Of a stretch of 64,000 nucleotides of DNA, positions 24,965 to 38,010 are shown in pieces. This DNA is from Rhyacichthys aspro (taxonomy: Eukaryota; Chordata; Actinopteri; Gobiiformes; Rhyacichthyidae). The stretch lies in NCBI GenBank assembly GCA_036850595.1, contig CM072158.1:20468044-20532043 (forward strand), written 5' to 3'. The position numbers and the translations under genes were made by a program. The notes below the pieces were generated by a model that did no database searches, was not told where the DNA came from, and saw nothing but the letters and a program-made list of their open reading frames with translations. Numbering within the stretch: position 1 is the stretch's first letter; the number at the start of each line of letters is the position of its first letter.

Positions 24965-25759
24965 GGCACCATGGCTTAAATACTGGTCTGCCAAACATGC
25001 ATGTGGACCAATCCTTTAGTCCTTGGATCCTTTGACCCGCTAGCACAAGCAAATCCAATAAAACAGCAATCTTGGCTCTCAGCAAGCTGAAGAAAATATG
25101 GAATATCATAATTAACAAACCTAAGCTGTTAATTAGGTTATTACTTGATTTGATTAAAGATTGTGCAGCTTCACAAAACATATGCTTGTAAAGAGACATT
25201 TTACAGCTGCGGAAAAGTATGAGGCTTCAGCTCTTGCTCTCAGCACACACCATACGTCATCAGCCCAGCGCTTTATCCCCATGCCCGCACTGGTTCTACA
25301 CACTGCACATGTGTCCACTGGAGCTGTACTGCCTGATGTGAACTAGATCAATGTTGTTGGTGAAGTAACGTTATTGAAAAAGTAACAAGATAATAAATTA
25401 CTTGGAGTTTAGGTTACTTGTTTCTCTAAAAAAGTAATTTGAGCACTCTAACATGCTATTTTGTAATGCTTTACGCCCAACAATGGCCTCCTCATGTGGA
25501 GTTACTGCCCCCAAACCTATGTATTAAGCAAAAAAAAAACCTAAAAAAGGCTGCAGCTTTACCACCACATTACAGGCGTATGTAGGACAGTGGCCACTCA
25601 CTGAGGTTCACTGGTACACATAGGTCTATTAAAGTAATTAGTGCAGCTGTGTTCCGGCTTTAGACAAGTCTATTAACAGCTTAGACACCTCAACAGTGTT
25701 ATCACAGTCTGAACTGAAGGTTTACGCATTAGAGTATAAGTAAGAATAAAGAAGCAACA

Positions 25760-25990
25760 CAATGGGTGTCCACCATCTTAGGCCATTTCCCAGTTGCCAG
25801 GATTCTTCCTTGGGAGGTGTCCTTTGGAGGACCCAGCTGCTGAAGGTGTGTTCCATTTGGTTCCAAACCCCACTTCCTCCCAAGGACTGAATCCTCTGTT
25901 TGGCCAAAATACCAAGGATGCATCTGTGTATCCTTCGTGGCCTTTGCCTCCCCACAATGCACCGCAAGTGTTTTGGAAAAAAAAAAGGTG
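25760..25990. mobile_element. probable small DNA-transposon fragment
   Basis: The segment holds complementary phrases (ccttgggaggtgtcc at 25809 and cttcctcccaagg near 25874) and the fish-repeat-like string ggatgcatctgtgtatcctt before caatgcaccgcaagt. It resembles a non-autonomous inverted-repeat family known from memory in teleosts. Ends and target duplication could not be fixed. Confidence 0.35.
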
Positions 25991-27499
25991 GAAGTAAAGG
26001 AAGTGAGGCTTACAGCTGAGAATTTTCAGTTAAAATTAAAGTGTCCATCTGTGTTCATAGAAAATGTTTTATTTTGAAAACATTCGCTGAATAAACTGCA
26101 CAATTCAGTTTTATTTCTCATAAGTGAGATTTTTATCACAGGTGATCGTTGCTATAGGCTTTCATGTCACTGCAGAACATATCACATTTGGCTGCTCTTG
26201 GTTTTACAAAAAATATTACTATTTAGCTCCACAAATTTTTTGATTATTTTTTCATGAGCCATGGATCAGTCATTATAAAAAGTATCTTGGGCTTGTTTTT
26301 TTATTTTATAATTTTTTTTAGGTTTTATTTGTTTATTTATTTGCTTAACATTGCATTGTATATCATAGTAGTCAAATATTTAATGGCACATAAGTCCCTA
26401 TAACAGAACAAACAAATTAAGCATTTAAGGTTTTTTGTTTTTTTTGGAAATAAAACAGCGGCAGAACTGTGGGTGGGGCTTTTGAAGCCTGTTCCAAAAG
26501 ACTTGTTAGGAGTTATCCAGGACTCTTGCCTGGACTCTAAAATTAAACCATTATAATAAATAAATAAGGGTCCATGAATCATGTGCAAATGCTACAGCGT
26601 GTTAATCAGTCCATCAGCTGCAACTCAAAGTGCAAAGTATGTCTTTTACAATAGTCTTTAACATCCGCTCTGTCTGGTGTATAGAATTTTGTGGTTTGAG
26701 GCTGACCAATGACTTTACTTGATCATTTAAACACTTGATTTAGGGAGTTTTTGTTTTAGACAGAAAGACTTTAAACCATGTGGCCAAAAAACAAGATGAC
26801 ATCGATTCAGTAATCGTGTCTGTTTTCTAACAGAGTAGCCCTTGGTGCATTTTTTTTTAATTTTTAATTTTTTACACACATCTGCACAGCTCTCTCACTT
26901 CAAAGGTATAGATACTTCAAGGTATTTAAATGCCTAATTTGCCAACTCTCACAACTATTGCACTGATTGGCCCTTAATGGGTGTGACATCGTGTCTGTGA
27001 GCAGTTTTCCACAAAATCAGTAATCATATGTTTTGTTTTTGTTAAGTGACTGCTCACACCACTTTACAGAGTCCTTAACAATTGGACTATGCGTGTTTTT
27101 TTTTTTTTAGGAACAAACATACTATGACAGAATCATCGGCATACTTTGTAGTTCTATTTGCTTAGTTGCTCTACAAACTGAATTGTCCCCAGTAGTTTCC
27201 GTGGACGACTGCAATGGAAGATGTGCAAAACAGTCAGCAGTGGTGGAGGAAAGTGTCCAGGTTTTGGCCATGTTTGGGGTGCTGCAGACTCAGATCAAGC
27301 GAAAAGGTACATTAACTTAACAGGAGGTAGATGAGAAGCCAAAGATGGAATCTTGCAGATAAAGGTCAGAGCAAGCTGGTCTGGATGATTCAGACAGCTG
27401 GTTGGAGCAAGAGCTGCATGCTGAAGAAAAATCATCAGTCAGTTGTTTGTACGCAAGTTATGCAAGGCTAGACTGTAGCACTAACTGCACTGAGTATTA

Positions 27500-27975
27500 C
27501 GATCTGGCAGAATGAAGCTGGCTGGGCTGGCTTTTGTAGTAGGGTTAATTGAAAATGGATGCAGCTGGTGTAGACTGCTGGGGCTCCAGCACACCTGTCT
27601 TCACTTCTATAAACAAGCAGAGGGGAGGAGCAAAGAGATGGGAGGCTACTTGGGAGTGGCTGTGGATGAGGAGGTTCTGACAGAGAAAGCTTGTGGAGGA
27701 AATGGCGTGGCTGAGGCTGCTTGTGCGGCTGCTGTGAAAATAGATGATGGATTGTGTCTCAGTCCACCGCCTTTGTTTAGAGAGGGCTGTTCTAATTGCA
27801 TGTTCAAACCACTTGGCGTCTCTGGACAATATCCAAACATTACTATCCTCTTTTTTAGATGGAGGTGTACTACAAACTCAGGCCCGATAGTATTGGCCCC
27901 TCTGTGTTGATAGATCCTGGGGTAAAGGTCTTACTTTGTCTCTCCAACGATCACAGCCTGACAAAACCTATCAAC
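27500..27975 (-). pseudogene. Penelope-like retroelement, C-terminal fragment
   Basis: On the minus strand broken frames read the end of the GIY-YIG endonuclease region and the C-terminal tail: IVGETK near 27945-27934, YQHRGANTIGPEF and VVHLHL, DSNVWILSRDAKWFEHAIR, then after a frameshift EQPSLNKGGGLRHNPSS. These blocks are typical of Penelope-like elements of fish, which join a telomerase-like reverse transcriptase to a GIY-YIG nuclease. At least one stop (in GETK*) and one frameshift are present, so it is dead. It meets a plus-strand piece of the same region at about 27975. Confidence 0.75.
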
Positions 27976-28115
27976 ACCCTTCATCAAAGACCGGTCCACT
28001 CAAAGGACAGGATACCCAGAGCAAAGTGGCCTGTGCTGTCCAGTGCAGTTAAGAATGCAGTGATTGGAGAGACAAAGCAAGCCCTTCACAGGAACAGCTG
28101 TCTCCAGATCCGAGA
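27975..28115 (+). pseudogene. Penelope-like GIY-YIG fragment, inverted relative to its neighbour
   Basis: The plus strand reads SKDRIPRAKWPVLSSAVKNA then VIGETKQALHR (ggagagacaaagcaa at 28066-28080). The order KDRIPR..., a CAVQC-like DNA phrase (gctgtccagtgcag), then IGETKQ.LH.R is that of the Penelope-like GIY-YIG domain. A few bases are lost just before the IGETKQ motif, which breaks the YIG part. The adjoining minus-strand fragment has the same motif at 27945-27934, so the two form a head-to-head pair. Confidence 0.65.
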
Positions 28116-28712
28116 GGAGCAGTGGAGGCTGTAGAGCGGGAGTTTAGAACATCATGTTCACACCACATTTTCGGATGCACCCCTCTTCCCCTACTTTTCT
28201 TGATCCAACATACCTACCTATGGCTCCAGTCAGCTCCGGTGACAGTGGGTGGGGCACATTCACCTGTTCCAATATAATCCACCTAGTGTAGGCTAACGGT
28301 AGCTACACTTCAGTATTACAGTCTCACAGAGCTCTAAATAGGGGCAAAAATGTTTAGCAAAAAAAACAACAACAACCTGTAAATATAATATTCCAACAGA
28401 AAACATGCAAATACAAAGCTAGTGTTTATTATCAATAACTGTTTTCAATTTTGAAAAGTCAGCATGTTACGGCTCTTACTTTGTGAATTAAAACATTGCA
28501 TTTATGGTCTACATTGTAGATAGATTTTCTATTTCAAATAGAGACATGACTTTTGTAGGACTGGTGTGGCCCCATGTTTCTGTAGCAGACGCTGCTCTTC
28601 TGGACCCAGCAGAGCGGCAACCGTACCCCTCAGTGGAAACAGGCTCAACTAAAAAGTCAAACAGTTGACATAACTTGACTAAGCTGTGCATGTTAGCATA
28701 CTGAGTATTACT

Positions 28713-30545
28713 TCTGTGTAGGTTCTCAGTCATCCAGGTAGTCATAATGTAGAAAGGGTTGAGAAGAAGGCAACTGGACTTTGTCAATTCTAAAGTAGAC
28801 TGGTCTGTGAGATGAGTTTACATCCCTCAGAGGGAGTGGTTTACCCAGAGTTTGACCCAATGAGAGACTGGAAAGTAGTATCAGTCTCATTAAGCAGGTG
28901 AATGGCCTGTGTTGGTATCAATGGGGGAGTCGTTTTCCACCTGAGAGACATTAGCATAACTCTGGACTCCCTGGCCAATATCCTGACATTACTATCCTCA
29001 AAAGAGTGACAACTCTCTCTCAAATGGAGGTGTACTGCAGACTCAGGTCCACTAAGATTGGCTCTTCTGTGCTGATACATCCTCTTGTGAAGGACCTGTT
29101 TAGTCTCACACACATACAGATCAATGTACTCATCACTGCACTGAACAGCATAGACCACATTGCTTTGTTTGTGGGTAGGGATCTAGTCCTTGGGGTGGAC
29201 CAGTCGTTGACGGAGAGTGTTGCCTGGTTTAAAGTGTACTGAGATGTGTTTGTTAAAAATCCTTTTAAGCCTTTCAGATACCCCAGATACAGACGGAATA
29301 ACAATGTTACTTCTTCTAGGATCTGGTTACTCTCTGTTCTTGTTGCGCCTCATCTTGGATTTGTTAAATGCCCATTTTGGGTATCCACAGGATCTCAGAG
29401 CTTTGTGGATGTGTTTTTCCTCTTTCTGTTTCCCTTCTGAGCTTGTGGGTACTTCCTGAGCTCTGTGTTGTAAGGTCCTGATGACTCCTACATTGTGCTG
29501 TAATAGGTAGTGAGAGTCTAAAAGGAGGTATTAATCTGTGTGAGTGGGCTTCCTGTATCTTTCTTCCTGGAGTGTCCTGTCTTCACATATGACTACAGCA
29601 CAGTCCAGAAAGGCCAGGAGGTTCTCTTTGGCATCCTCATGGGTGAACTTAATGTTCTTATCCACAGCATTGATATGCTCTGTGAAGGGTTCCACTTCCT
29701 CAGGCTTAATTTTGACCCACGTGTCATCCACATATCGGAACCAGTGGCTCGGGGTGTTGCCAGGGAAAGTGGCAAGCGCTGTGCTCTCCACTTCCTCCAT
29801 GAACAAATTAGCCACAATCGGAGACACTGGAGTCCCATAGTACAGTGTTTTTGCCTGTAAAAATTCCCTCTGAATTGGAAGTAAGTGGTGTCAAGCCAAG
29901 CACTATTTCCATTAACTGGCAGATATGATCAGGGAAGAGGTTGGTTCTTTGGTTCAAATATGCATCTTGTAGCAATTTCTTCTTCATGGCTTGGACTGCC
30001 TCTGTAGTGGGGATACAGGTAAACAGAGACATTATAGAATACCATGATTTCTAGCTGTAATAGTTTGACTTTGTTAGAAAAGTCCTGGGAGTTTCTTATG
30101 TGGTGGGAAGTGTTACCAACCAAAGTGTTTAGAAAAGTTGAATGTAACAGAGTCCGTACTACTTACAATAGGTCTTTGTGGTGTATCTTCCTTGTGTATT
30201 TTGGGGAGTCCATATATACATAAAACAACATAGAATGGTTTCCCCAGGACATAGCCTGTAGTACAGAGGTCGATCAATGACTTGGTTCTTCTCAAGCCTC
30301 TGCAGACAGTCTATATCCCTCTTCTTTTATTTGCTGGTCGGGTCTTTCATAGGTGGTGGTGTCACTGAGGAGGCTGAAGATTTTGTCCTGATAGTCCGGT
30401 GTGTCAGGATCACAGTGCATCTTCCTTTGTCTGTTGGTAATATGATGATGCTGTGGTACTTCTCCAGTGCTGCCAAGGCCCTCCTTAGCTCCAACGTGAT
30501 GTTTGAAGCCGGTGGTTTAGCACTGGCTTTCAGTCTCAATATTGA
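28713..30545 (-). pseudogene. Penelope-like retroelement, longer copy with RT and GIY-YIG domains
   Basis: Read on the minus strand in order: LPTDKGRCTVIL (about 30440), YGLPKIHKEDTPQRPIVSS (about 30200), SLFTCIPTTEAV (about 30030), SPIVANLFMEEVEST, the catalytic YVDD (29734-29723) with FRYVDDTW, then VYAVQC...LYVCETKQ, HKRMYQHRRANLSGPESAVH and SFEDSNV of the GIY-YIG domain (29158-28980). The 3' untranslated end closes with ctcagtcatccaggtagtca (28730). These are the landmarks of fish Penelope-like elements. The frame is broken several times, the Gly of YIGETKQ is replaced by Cys, and the 5' end is missing, so the copy is inactive. The sequence from 29030 to 29100 matches 27860-27920, which shows that both copies belong to related subfamilies. 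Confidence 0.85.
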
Positions 30546-30907
30546 GTAGTACTAAGTGTGTTCTAATCAGCAGTATCTTTAATCCTGAAATTTGTGGCCT
30601 CTACCGTCAAGAACATTGAGGAGCTGGGTGTGAGGGTCTTGTGGGAGACTGGTGAGGCAGTGACGCCTCAGCAGTAAAATCGTGTGGCCAACCACTTCCT
30701 AATCCAACTCTGTCGCATATGTCCAGGCCACCCACATGCATGATCATCTAATATCAGCTGTTATGCATTTCACAAGATTTATTGCAGTACCACTTAGACT
30801 GCAGTGGAATTGTGGAGCTGGAATAGTTACACATGCTATTTTTCACTTGTGTATAAAGCTCTATTCAAACAGACATATAACAGGCACTCCGTTCAAACGT
30901 ACATTTC

Positions 30908-30947
30908 TCACTTTTTAAACCACATATTCACTTTTTAAACCACATAT
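30908..30947 (+). repeat. 20-bp tandem duplication
   Basis: The unit tcactttttaaaccacatat is present twice in perfect tandem. Confidence 0.95.
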
Positions 30948-31849
30948 TCCCACAGACCACATGCTGCATGCACATATTCCAAAATAAAAGTAGTCATATA
31001 CATCTAGCTGCTAATGGCCTTTAAAGCAGTCCATTGTCTGGCCTCACTGTCGTTTTTGCTTCTGTTGCTGAAATGTGGTTGTATGTGGTCGATTGCACTT
31101 ATGCAGGGCTCTGAGTTTTTCCATGTGGCTCTCAAATGAAATACATGAAGCTTTATTAACAATGTGGTTTCTTAGCTGGCTGATCTGTGGACTGTCATCG
31201 TCAGTGGCAGACATTTGGGAACACAGGAATTAGTGTGAGCAGCTCATAAAATGCTGCATGTATTCAAACTTCAATGGCAGTAGGCTTGAGCCCTTCTAAG
31301 CAATAATAAAGGTAATGATCAATTTATTATATTTGTATACACATTATATCGTTAAAATATACTGTGTTGTTAGAATATATGAATTAGAGCTGCACAATGT
31401 ATGGCCTATTGATCATTATAGCAATATTAGCAAGTGCAGTATTCATACTGCAATAACATTTTGGGCCTCATCTGACAGACATTTGCTCCTTGCCTTTCAA
31501 AATAATTGTCCAATCAGAACCTTAATTCTAACTGTGATACAATCAAATTAAAAGTTCCAAAAGTCCAGGTTTAGTCCTGGCTTAATCCTAGATTTTAGTC
31601 CTAGTTCAGTTTTGTTTAGCCCTTGTTTAGACCAGAGCCCTGTTGTTTTAATATATGTTTGAATTCTACTGAACAGTAAGATAATATAAAAAGAACAATA
31701 TAGCCAGAGAAATGACTAAAACACAATTACTGAGTATCACTGAGAAACCAGTTTGTTTCTAATTTAGATTCAGATAAGTACATTTGTCACACCAACAGAG
31801 TAAAGACAAAAACATAGACAAAAACTCAATGCATGTCATGCATTAAATA

Positions 31850-31872
31850 AAACAAACAAACAAACAAACAAA
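31850..31872 (+). repeat. (AAAC)n simple repeat
   Basis: Five to six AAAC units, continuing into a short A-rich run. Confidence 0.9.
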
Positions 31873-32940
31873 AAACAAATGGTTTTTGTCTTCCTCTGCT
31901 TGGTCCCATTGGGAGTTGTGGGTAATAAATGTAAAAAAAAAAGAAAAAACAAAACAGACAACACAAATACTTGCTTATCAGAAAGAAAATGCGTTCATTA
32001 GTATGATGGAGATATGCACACAATGTATTATCCCTGCTGAACTTCAGTGCTCTGCTGATGTCCAGCTGCTTGAATCTGGTCTGAATCTGGTCTGAGAGGG
32101 GCTCGGAACCTGAACCAGTCTTTATGAAAACTTGTCCTGCTAAATGTAGAAATGTTACTTAAAGACAGTCGGTGAGACAAAAATCTTCATGTGAAAAGCC
32201 ACTGCATTAGACTCAGAAGGTTTTTTATTATTTATTGTTGTAACTTGAGTAAAGGTTTTATTGTAAATATTGCCTGCACTCAAGTCAAAAGAACTGTTCT
32301 TTGAGTTTTAAAAAAAATAGAAAAAGTCTTGTCAATGCAGTGTAGAAATCAGGATTAGTACAAAGAGGAAAGGCTGCATATCATTTGGCATTAGCTTCAT
32401 CTCAGAGTCATTTTTTCTACTGCGGGCCTTATAACAAACAGACACGGCTCTGCAGTGAGCCATGGATCAAATAGCTCTTAATGTGTGAGCATGTTCTGCC
32501 GTTTAAACCCCTCCAAACCCCCTAAACCACAGGCTGCTCCCTCCTTCCTCTTCTCTCTCCACTCTCTCTCACATGCTTTCAGTTAGCGTCAGCCGTCATA
32601 TACATTTATGGACAGATTTACTGACAAATACAACAGAGCATTTATAACAAGGTTCTCTATATGTCTTAGAAAACCTGGAGTCAGGCTGACCAGGTCTCAG
32701 TCAAGGCAAGGTGATTGACAACTGAAAGAAACGGGAAGTGTGGTGGGAATTCATTTCAAGTCAGTTTGATAAATATGAATGTTACAGGCTGATCCCTGAT
32801 AATCTGAAAAAGTCCCGGAAGATCATAATGCTGTAAAATGTATAAATCTTATTTAGAAAAAAATACATGCAATAATAAATTGAGTAGTGTATATAAATTA
32901 GAATAATAAACTAAATTGTACTGTGCAATGACGAAGACTA

Positions 32941-32959
32941 GTGTGTGTGTGTGTGTGTG
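32941..32959 (+). repeat. (TG)n microsatellite
   Basis: Nine and a half uninterrupted GT units. Confidence 0.95.
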
Positions 32960-34394
32960 CCTATCTATGGAGGGGTGTGTTAGAGGCTGAGTTTTGTGGT
33001 TGAGGCTGCTTCAGAGTGGTTTTATTGTATAAGGCCTGGATTATTGCAGGCTTCATATCTTCGATGGGGTTTTGCTGACGTCAGCTTCCTATATTTCTCA
33101 TGTGATTAATTACGTAAAGTGAAACTTTACTATACCAACCCATAGTGACTATACTTTTACTTTGGCATTGTTTAGATTTGTATTCTTGAAATCTTGTTGT
33201 GGAAGAATAAATATCCTGGTTTAATTTTATTTGTGTGCAATCTAAAAGTATTTTGTGCAATATGTAAAAGTGTAGCAATATGATATTGTAGAGCACAAGT
33301 TGTGACAGGTCCTTGTTTTGACAAACTACTCCCCTGTGAACAGAAAATATGTCTCAGTGAAGCGTCATTCTTCTCCATCGTTGTCCTGTCCTTGGTTTAG
33401 CTCACTTCACTTCAATTCAGCTTGTTAAACTTTATATTCTTGTCCAACCCCTACACACTCCAGTCTTGTACTGTACATGTACTGTATGTAACACCTGTCA
33501 ATTTTTTGCTGTCGTCAACAAGCAGTTAATTATTGGTGGCAAAATAGCACATTGAGCCTTTAAATCAGTGGTCATATGTAAGACAGTGAGACATAATTAA
33601 AAGCTAGGATATCACAGTCGTCCAACCAAAGACTCAAAATCACCAAAACAACCTGATATACTTCTAAAGCTGTTAGGTTGATGGCTATATAATCCAAGTA
33701 TGCTTATGACTGACCCTCTGTCGGTAAAGAAGGAGTGGACATTTGTGCACCTTTAGTTTGAAGCTATTTCAGGTGCATTTTTGGCCGTTATGAAGGTTGC
33801 CATGTTGATATTTTGGAACCAGAAGTCCCTTATTTGTACACAGGGGTTGTGTTGAGTCAGTGTTCCCATATTAACCAGTGAGCAAGTCAGAAGCTGTATA
33901 AAATAGGCATGTGTCTGTCTCTGTGCCAAATTATTGTATTTACTATTTTTAGCTATGCCATAATGACACTACACCAGATCTTTGTAAAGCTCTAATTTTT
34001 GCATTTAATATTATTATTTTATTATGGCCTTAACTGGGTAACTAAATAGCAATTGTTCAGTCAAAGATATTTATCTTTATTTTATTTATCAGAAAGCCAT
34101 TCAATGTGTTAAGTCAAACTGGAGTGTGGTAAATACTGTCAATGGACTGACCTCAGTCCCTCTTTGCATCAAAAACTGATCCAGACTCCATTCCACTTAA
34201 AAAAAAGTGCAGTATGATGGGGCTTTAGACAATGTACATCAAAATCAAACAGTGATGCTTTTTTTACTGAATTTTGCATTTTCTGCTGAGTACTGTTAGA
34301 CAATGGGATTTTTAACTAGACTTTTTGTCATAATTTTCAGTACAGCTGTATAGTAGATGATCAATAAGGCTTGTGTTTAATTTGGTCTTCTTTG

Positions 34395-34540
34395 CGGGCA
34401 GCATGGTGGCAGAGCAAGATAGTCCTAGGATCAATCCCAGGCCAGGGTGAGACCTTTCTGTCTCTGTTGGTGTCTGACTTCTTTTACTACATGTGTGTTC
34501 TTAAATGTTATTGTATTATATAAAGGTCCTGAGAGGTGGA
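34395..34540 (+). repeat. tRNA-like head of a fish interspersed repeat (fragment)
   Basis: The phrases gggcagcatggtggcagagc, cctaggatcaatcccaggcc and gagacctttctgtctctgtt match from memory a common fish repeat with a tRNA-like start. It is diverged and truncated. Confidence 0.45.
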
Positions 34541-37500
34541 TAGGTTAGTCCCCTTTAGCCATTTTAATTTGAACTCCCAGTTATTTCTCCTATTTTCCTC
34601 CTATCTTTTCTAAACTCTTTAGAGCACTAGAGAATTTCCTGATCTCTGGAGAAGTCATAGATCAGTGAGGGAAGTGTGCCGTATCTTGCTCCTGACTACA
34701 GACGCTAGTGCTCTGTGTATTTTCATTGAGCGTGCCTGCCCTCATCACAGCCATCCCACCCCTCGCAGCCGTCATCAGCCGTCTCAGTCAGGTCTCGTAA
34801 CCTCACACCATTCTCTCAAGTGGGTAAAGTCACACCACATTAAAGGCTCCATCTGACTCAAAACCTTCACAGGAACCCCCCAAACGGTGCCCCTCTCTAA
34901 CCGCTGCTGCTACTGTCATCTCCCATCATGGTCAGGCTTTTTCATTCGTTTCTCTCTGCCACGCTTTGAGAAATTTAAACAGAGGAAAGGAGCGAAGAGA
35001 TGAGGGCAATGACATAAGGTGGAGCTCTGAAATCTTCTAAAAGCTGAGGGACTGTTTCTGATTTGTGGGGAGCATAATAGATTGAGCTTTTCCTGCAGAC
35101 AGCTCAAGTTATGGAAATTAGAACAGTTTTCATAACTTGGTTCATTTGTTGGAATTACATAAAGGAATCTGTAAGTAAATTAGGCCATTAATTGAATAAA
35201 TTAGAAAGAAATCAGAAGCTCACAGTTGTTTTATATCACCATTCTTTTGATATGAGCTGCTAAGACAAGAGCAGAAAGCACTCTGTTTATCATACCTCGA
35301 ACTTGAAATATGGAGGTGCAGCATTGGTGAGGTGGCAGTACTGCTGCTGTTAAGTGGATTTGAAGCATCTCAGTCCTTTCTTTTAATTCTCATGTGGATG
35401 GGTCCAAATGACTCAACCAGTTACAAACAGACAACAAAAGCGACTTTAAAGCACTGTCTGCACTGCACTGAACTGCACTAATTTATTTGGAAAAATGTGT
35501 ATTTAAATTTCCACATGTCTCATTCATCTGGAAATTAAAAGAGCTTAAAGTTAAGGACACAATACTGTGATAATTTGAAACTGATATTTTTCCTCAAGGT
35601 TCATTATAATGTTCTATTATCCCATTCCTGTGTGAAAGAAATGTAAATACTAAATTCTGTCGTATGAAACACATATTGGTCTTATTTGAAGAAGCAAATA
35701 CTTAAATTCATTGAGTTAATTGAAACCCTGAGTCAGTAAACACTTCGAACCTTCTCTCGTCTCTGCAGGTTTTATTCTCTAACCCAGAGTTTATCTGAGT
35801 CTCCTCTGCATCTGAAGGAGCTGATGGATGGATGATTTATTCACTTATTTACAGTTACAGTCTATATTCAGTTTAATCTCTTAAAACACTCTCACACTTT
35901 AAAAAAGGCAAAAATTGTACTTTTATTACTGTTTATTTTATTATCTACATTCACATACAAATTTTGCAACTCCTTATTATCAACTTAACAAAATTCTGAT
36001 GCGAACATAAGCAGCATTTTGTGTCATTTTGAGTGAAACAAGGAGTGCGCTCTCTGTCTTTCAAGTGCTACAATTTAGTATACCCTGTGCATTTTACAAA
36101 ATAAATTAGAGCTTAATAAATATCGACAATATGATTAAATAGAGAGCGTAAGGTTAATTAAAAAGGTTTGTTTTGTTATGTTTATCTCCTATTATCCATC
36201 AAACTAAAGCATGTGTAGGCACTACTTTATATCCCTTTTTATTACTAAATTTTGGGCCTGGAAGTTAGATGTGCCTGTTTAGTGTCCTAATTCGAATTAA
36301 TCACTATATAAGCACGTCATAATTGTAAGCCTCAATTTTCCTGATAATTAGTTTTAAAAACTTAATTGTGATCGGTCAGAGGCAACTGTGATATATTTTG
36401 GTTTGCTTTAGGTTTACTGTTTGGTTCATTCTCACCTCATTGGAACTGCACCAGGTTTCACTTGGCAACAAACTGAGATCCATGTTTTTAGGCAGAAACA
36501 AAGACTGCGCATTCACACCTCCATAAACAAGCTGGACTGTCTGAACAAACAAACTAGAGTTTGATTAAAATGGACCAAATAGAGCTGGTGTAAATGCACG
36601 GTTAAATAAATAAGTGTTTTCTTAAGAAAATAAAAGCCTTATTCTGTGTTTCTTGTTTGTCTTATATATGTCCTTTCATATCGCTTTAGTGCAACATTAT
36701 ATCTCATGTAACTGTAGAATCTTTATGTTACCTAGCCTTATTATTAAACATCCTTCAAGGATCTTTTTTATTTGGGTTTGTTATCAAGGCCCTTGGTATT
36801 ATTAGTAAGAGGAGAATGACTTGTACTGTCGCCTGTACAGAAACAGTTTGTGGATCAGCAAAGACAGTTGAGGTACAGGGATAGTGTTACAACACAAAAC
36901 TTTCTCTGTTGCAAAATGTGAGCCAAATAAAAAAGATGAGCCTAGCAAACAAATATGAGATGGAAAACAGAGGAAGAGAAGCTGCTGGAGTCAGAGAGAG
37001 AGAAAGAGAAAGGCCTGTTTGTGAGCCGTTGTTCTCCATAAACCTCACTCTTGGCCTGACAGAGTGGAGACTCTCGCCAGCAACCGCAGAGTGACAAAAC
37101 CCGCGGGGCGTCATAAGGCAGCCCGGCCCAGAGGCAGCGGGAGGAGATAGTGGGATCATCTGGTCCTGATAAGACCCAGTGGAAAACAGATGAGTGTGGT
37201 GAGCAGAGGGGGAGAAAAAAGGAGGGTCTACTCTACAGCGTCTAATGCACTGGAGTCTGTTCCTGCTTCATGAGGTCAACTGTTGCACTTTCCTCTTACT
37301 GATGTACTCTAGTCAGTTCAGCATGGGGCACTTATCAATTTCAATCATTAATTTTCTTATCCTTAACTTATCCTTTATGACCATGATGTGGAGTACATCC
37401 TGGACAATTGTTAGTTACTTACACTAAACTTACACTAAGACACTGACAGACATTGATTCAGTGTCACCATGGGCAGCTTAGAGCATATGTATAATTAAGT

Positions 37501-37568
37501 CATGGCTTCTGTTGATTTCCAATAGGTTGCTCATTGGAATATACACCAAAGACGTTTTTGGCTTTCAG

Positions 37569-37654
37569 GTTTATTTCCGTGATATGCAGGCCATGGAGCA
37601 GGCATACTACAACTCTCACATGTTCTACCCCTCGCCACTTTGCATCTATCAAAG
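37569..37654 (+). other. candidate cryptic or poison exon inside the long intron
   Basis: An 86-bp stretch lies between a good acceptor (tttttggctttcag, AG at 37567-37568) and a good donor (caaag|gtaggg, GT at 37655-37656). Frame 1 is open and looks like coding DNA: VYFRDMQAMEQAYYNSHMFY then PSPLCIYQ. If spliced between exons D and E it would add 28 residues and shift the frame, so that exon E would read SLQWCL and stop at 49073-49075. A second frame is also open, so protein coding is not proven. I do not recognise the peptide. It could be a poison exon, an exon of an unrelated nested gene, or chance. Confidence 0.35.
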
Positions 37655-37769
37655 GTAGGGCAGGGACATCAAAATCTTTAATTGACCTTTTTGAGTTAAA
37701 AATCCTCGGCTAAAAGTTGTTATTTAGTCGTAAAGGTCCTTTAAATTAAAATCGACAATAAACACTACA

Positions 37770-38010
37770 AAATCATACTGTTTTAGATGCTGTTGTCCTG
37801 CCAAGGCGTCTCTTTTTTTAAGTGCAGTCAATGGAAAAAATTCCATCTGCCCTTGGGATACTTTTTCTGCAATACTTTGAGTGTCCACTAGTGAAATTGG
37901 TGGAAAGGAGGCTAGTTTACACAGCACCCGGATTCTCATGAGTCTGATCACAAACAGGTTCAGACCAATGGTGTGGCAGGGGTTGCTCACAGATGATCCA
38001 GTCAGCTCCA
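37770..38010 (+). repeat. fish non-autonomous repeat, copy 1
   Basis: The sequence around gtcaatggaaaaaattcc, gcaatactttgagtgtccac and tgaaattggtggaaaggagg parallels the one at 46985-47200 (gtctatggggaaaatccta, gcaatacctcgagtggccac, tcaaattggcggaaaggg). The two share order and spacing, so they are diverged copies of one family. The family name is unknown; similar wording is recalled from other fish. Confidence 0.6.

Noticed and set aside
34397..34450. Possible tRNA gene (B-box-like aggatcaatccc)
   Set aside because: No cloverleaf can be drawn; better explained as the tRNA-like head of a decayed repeat.
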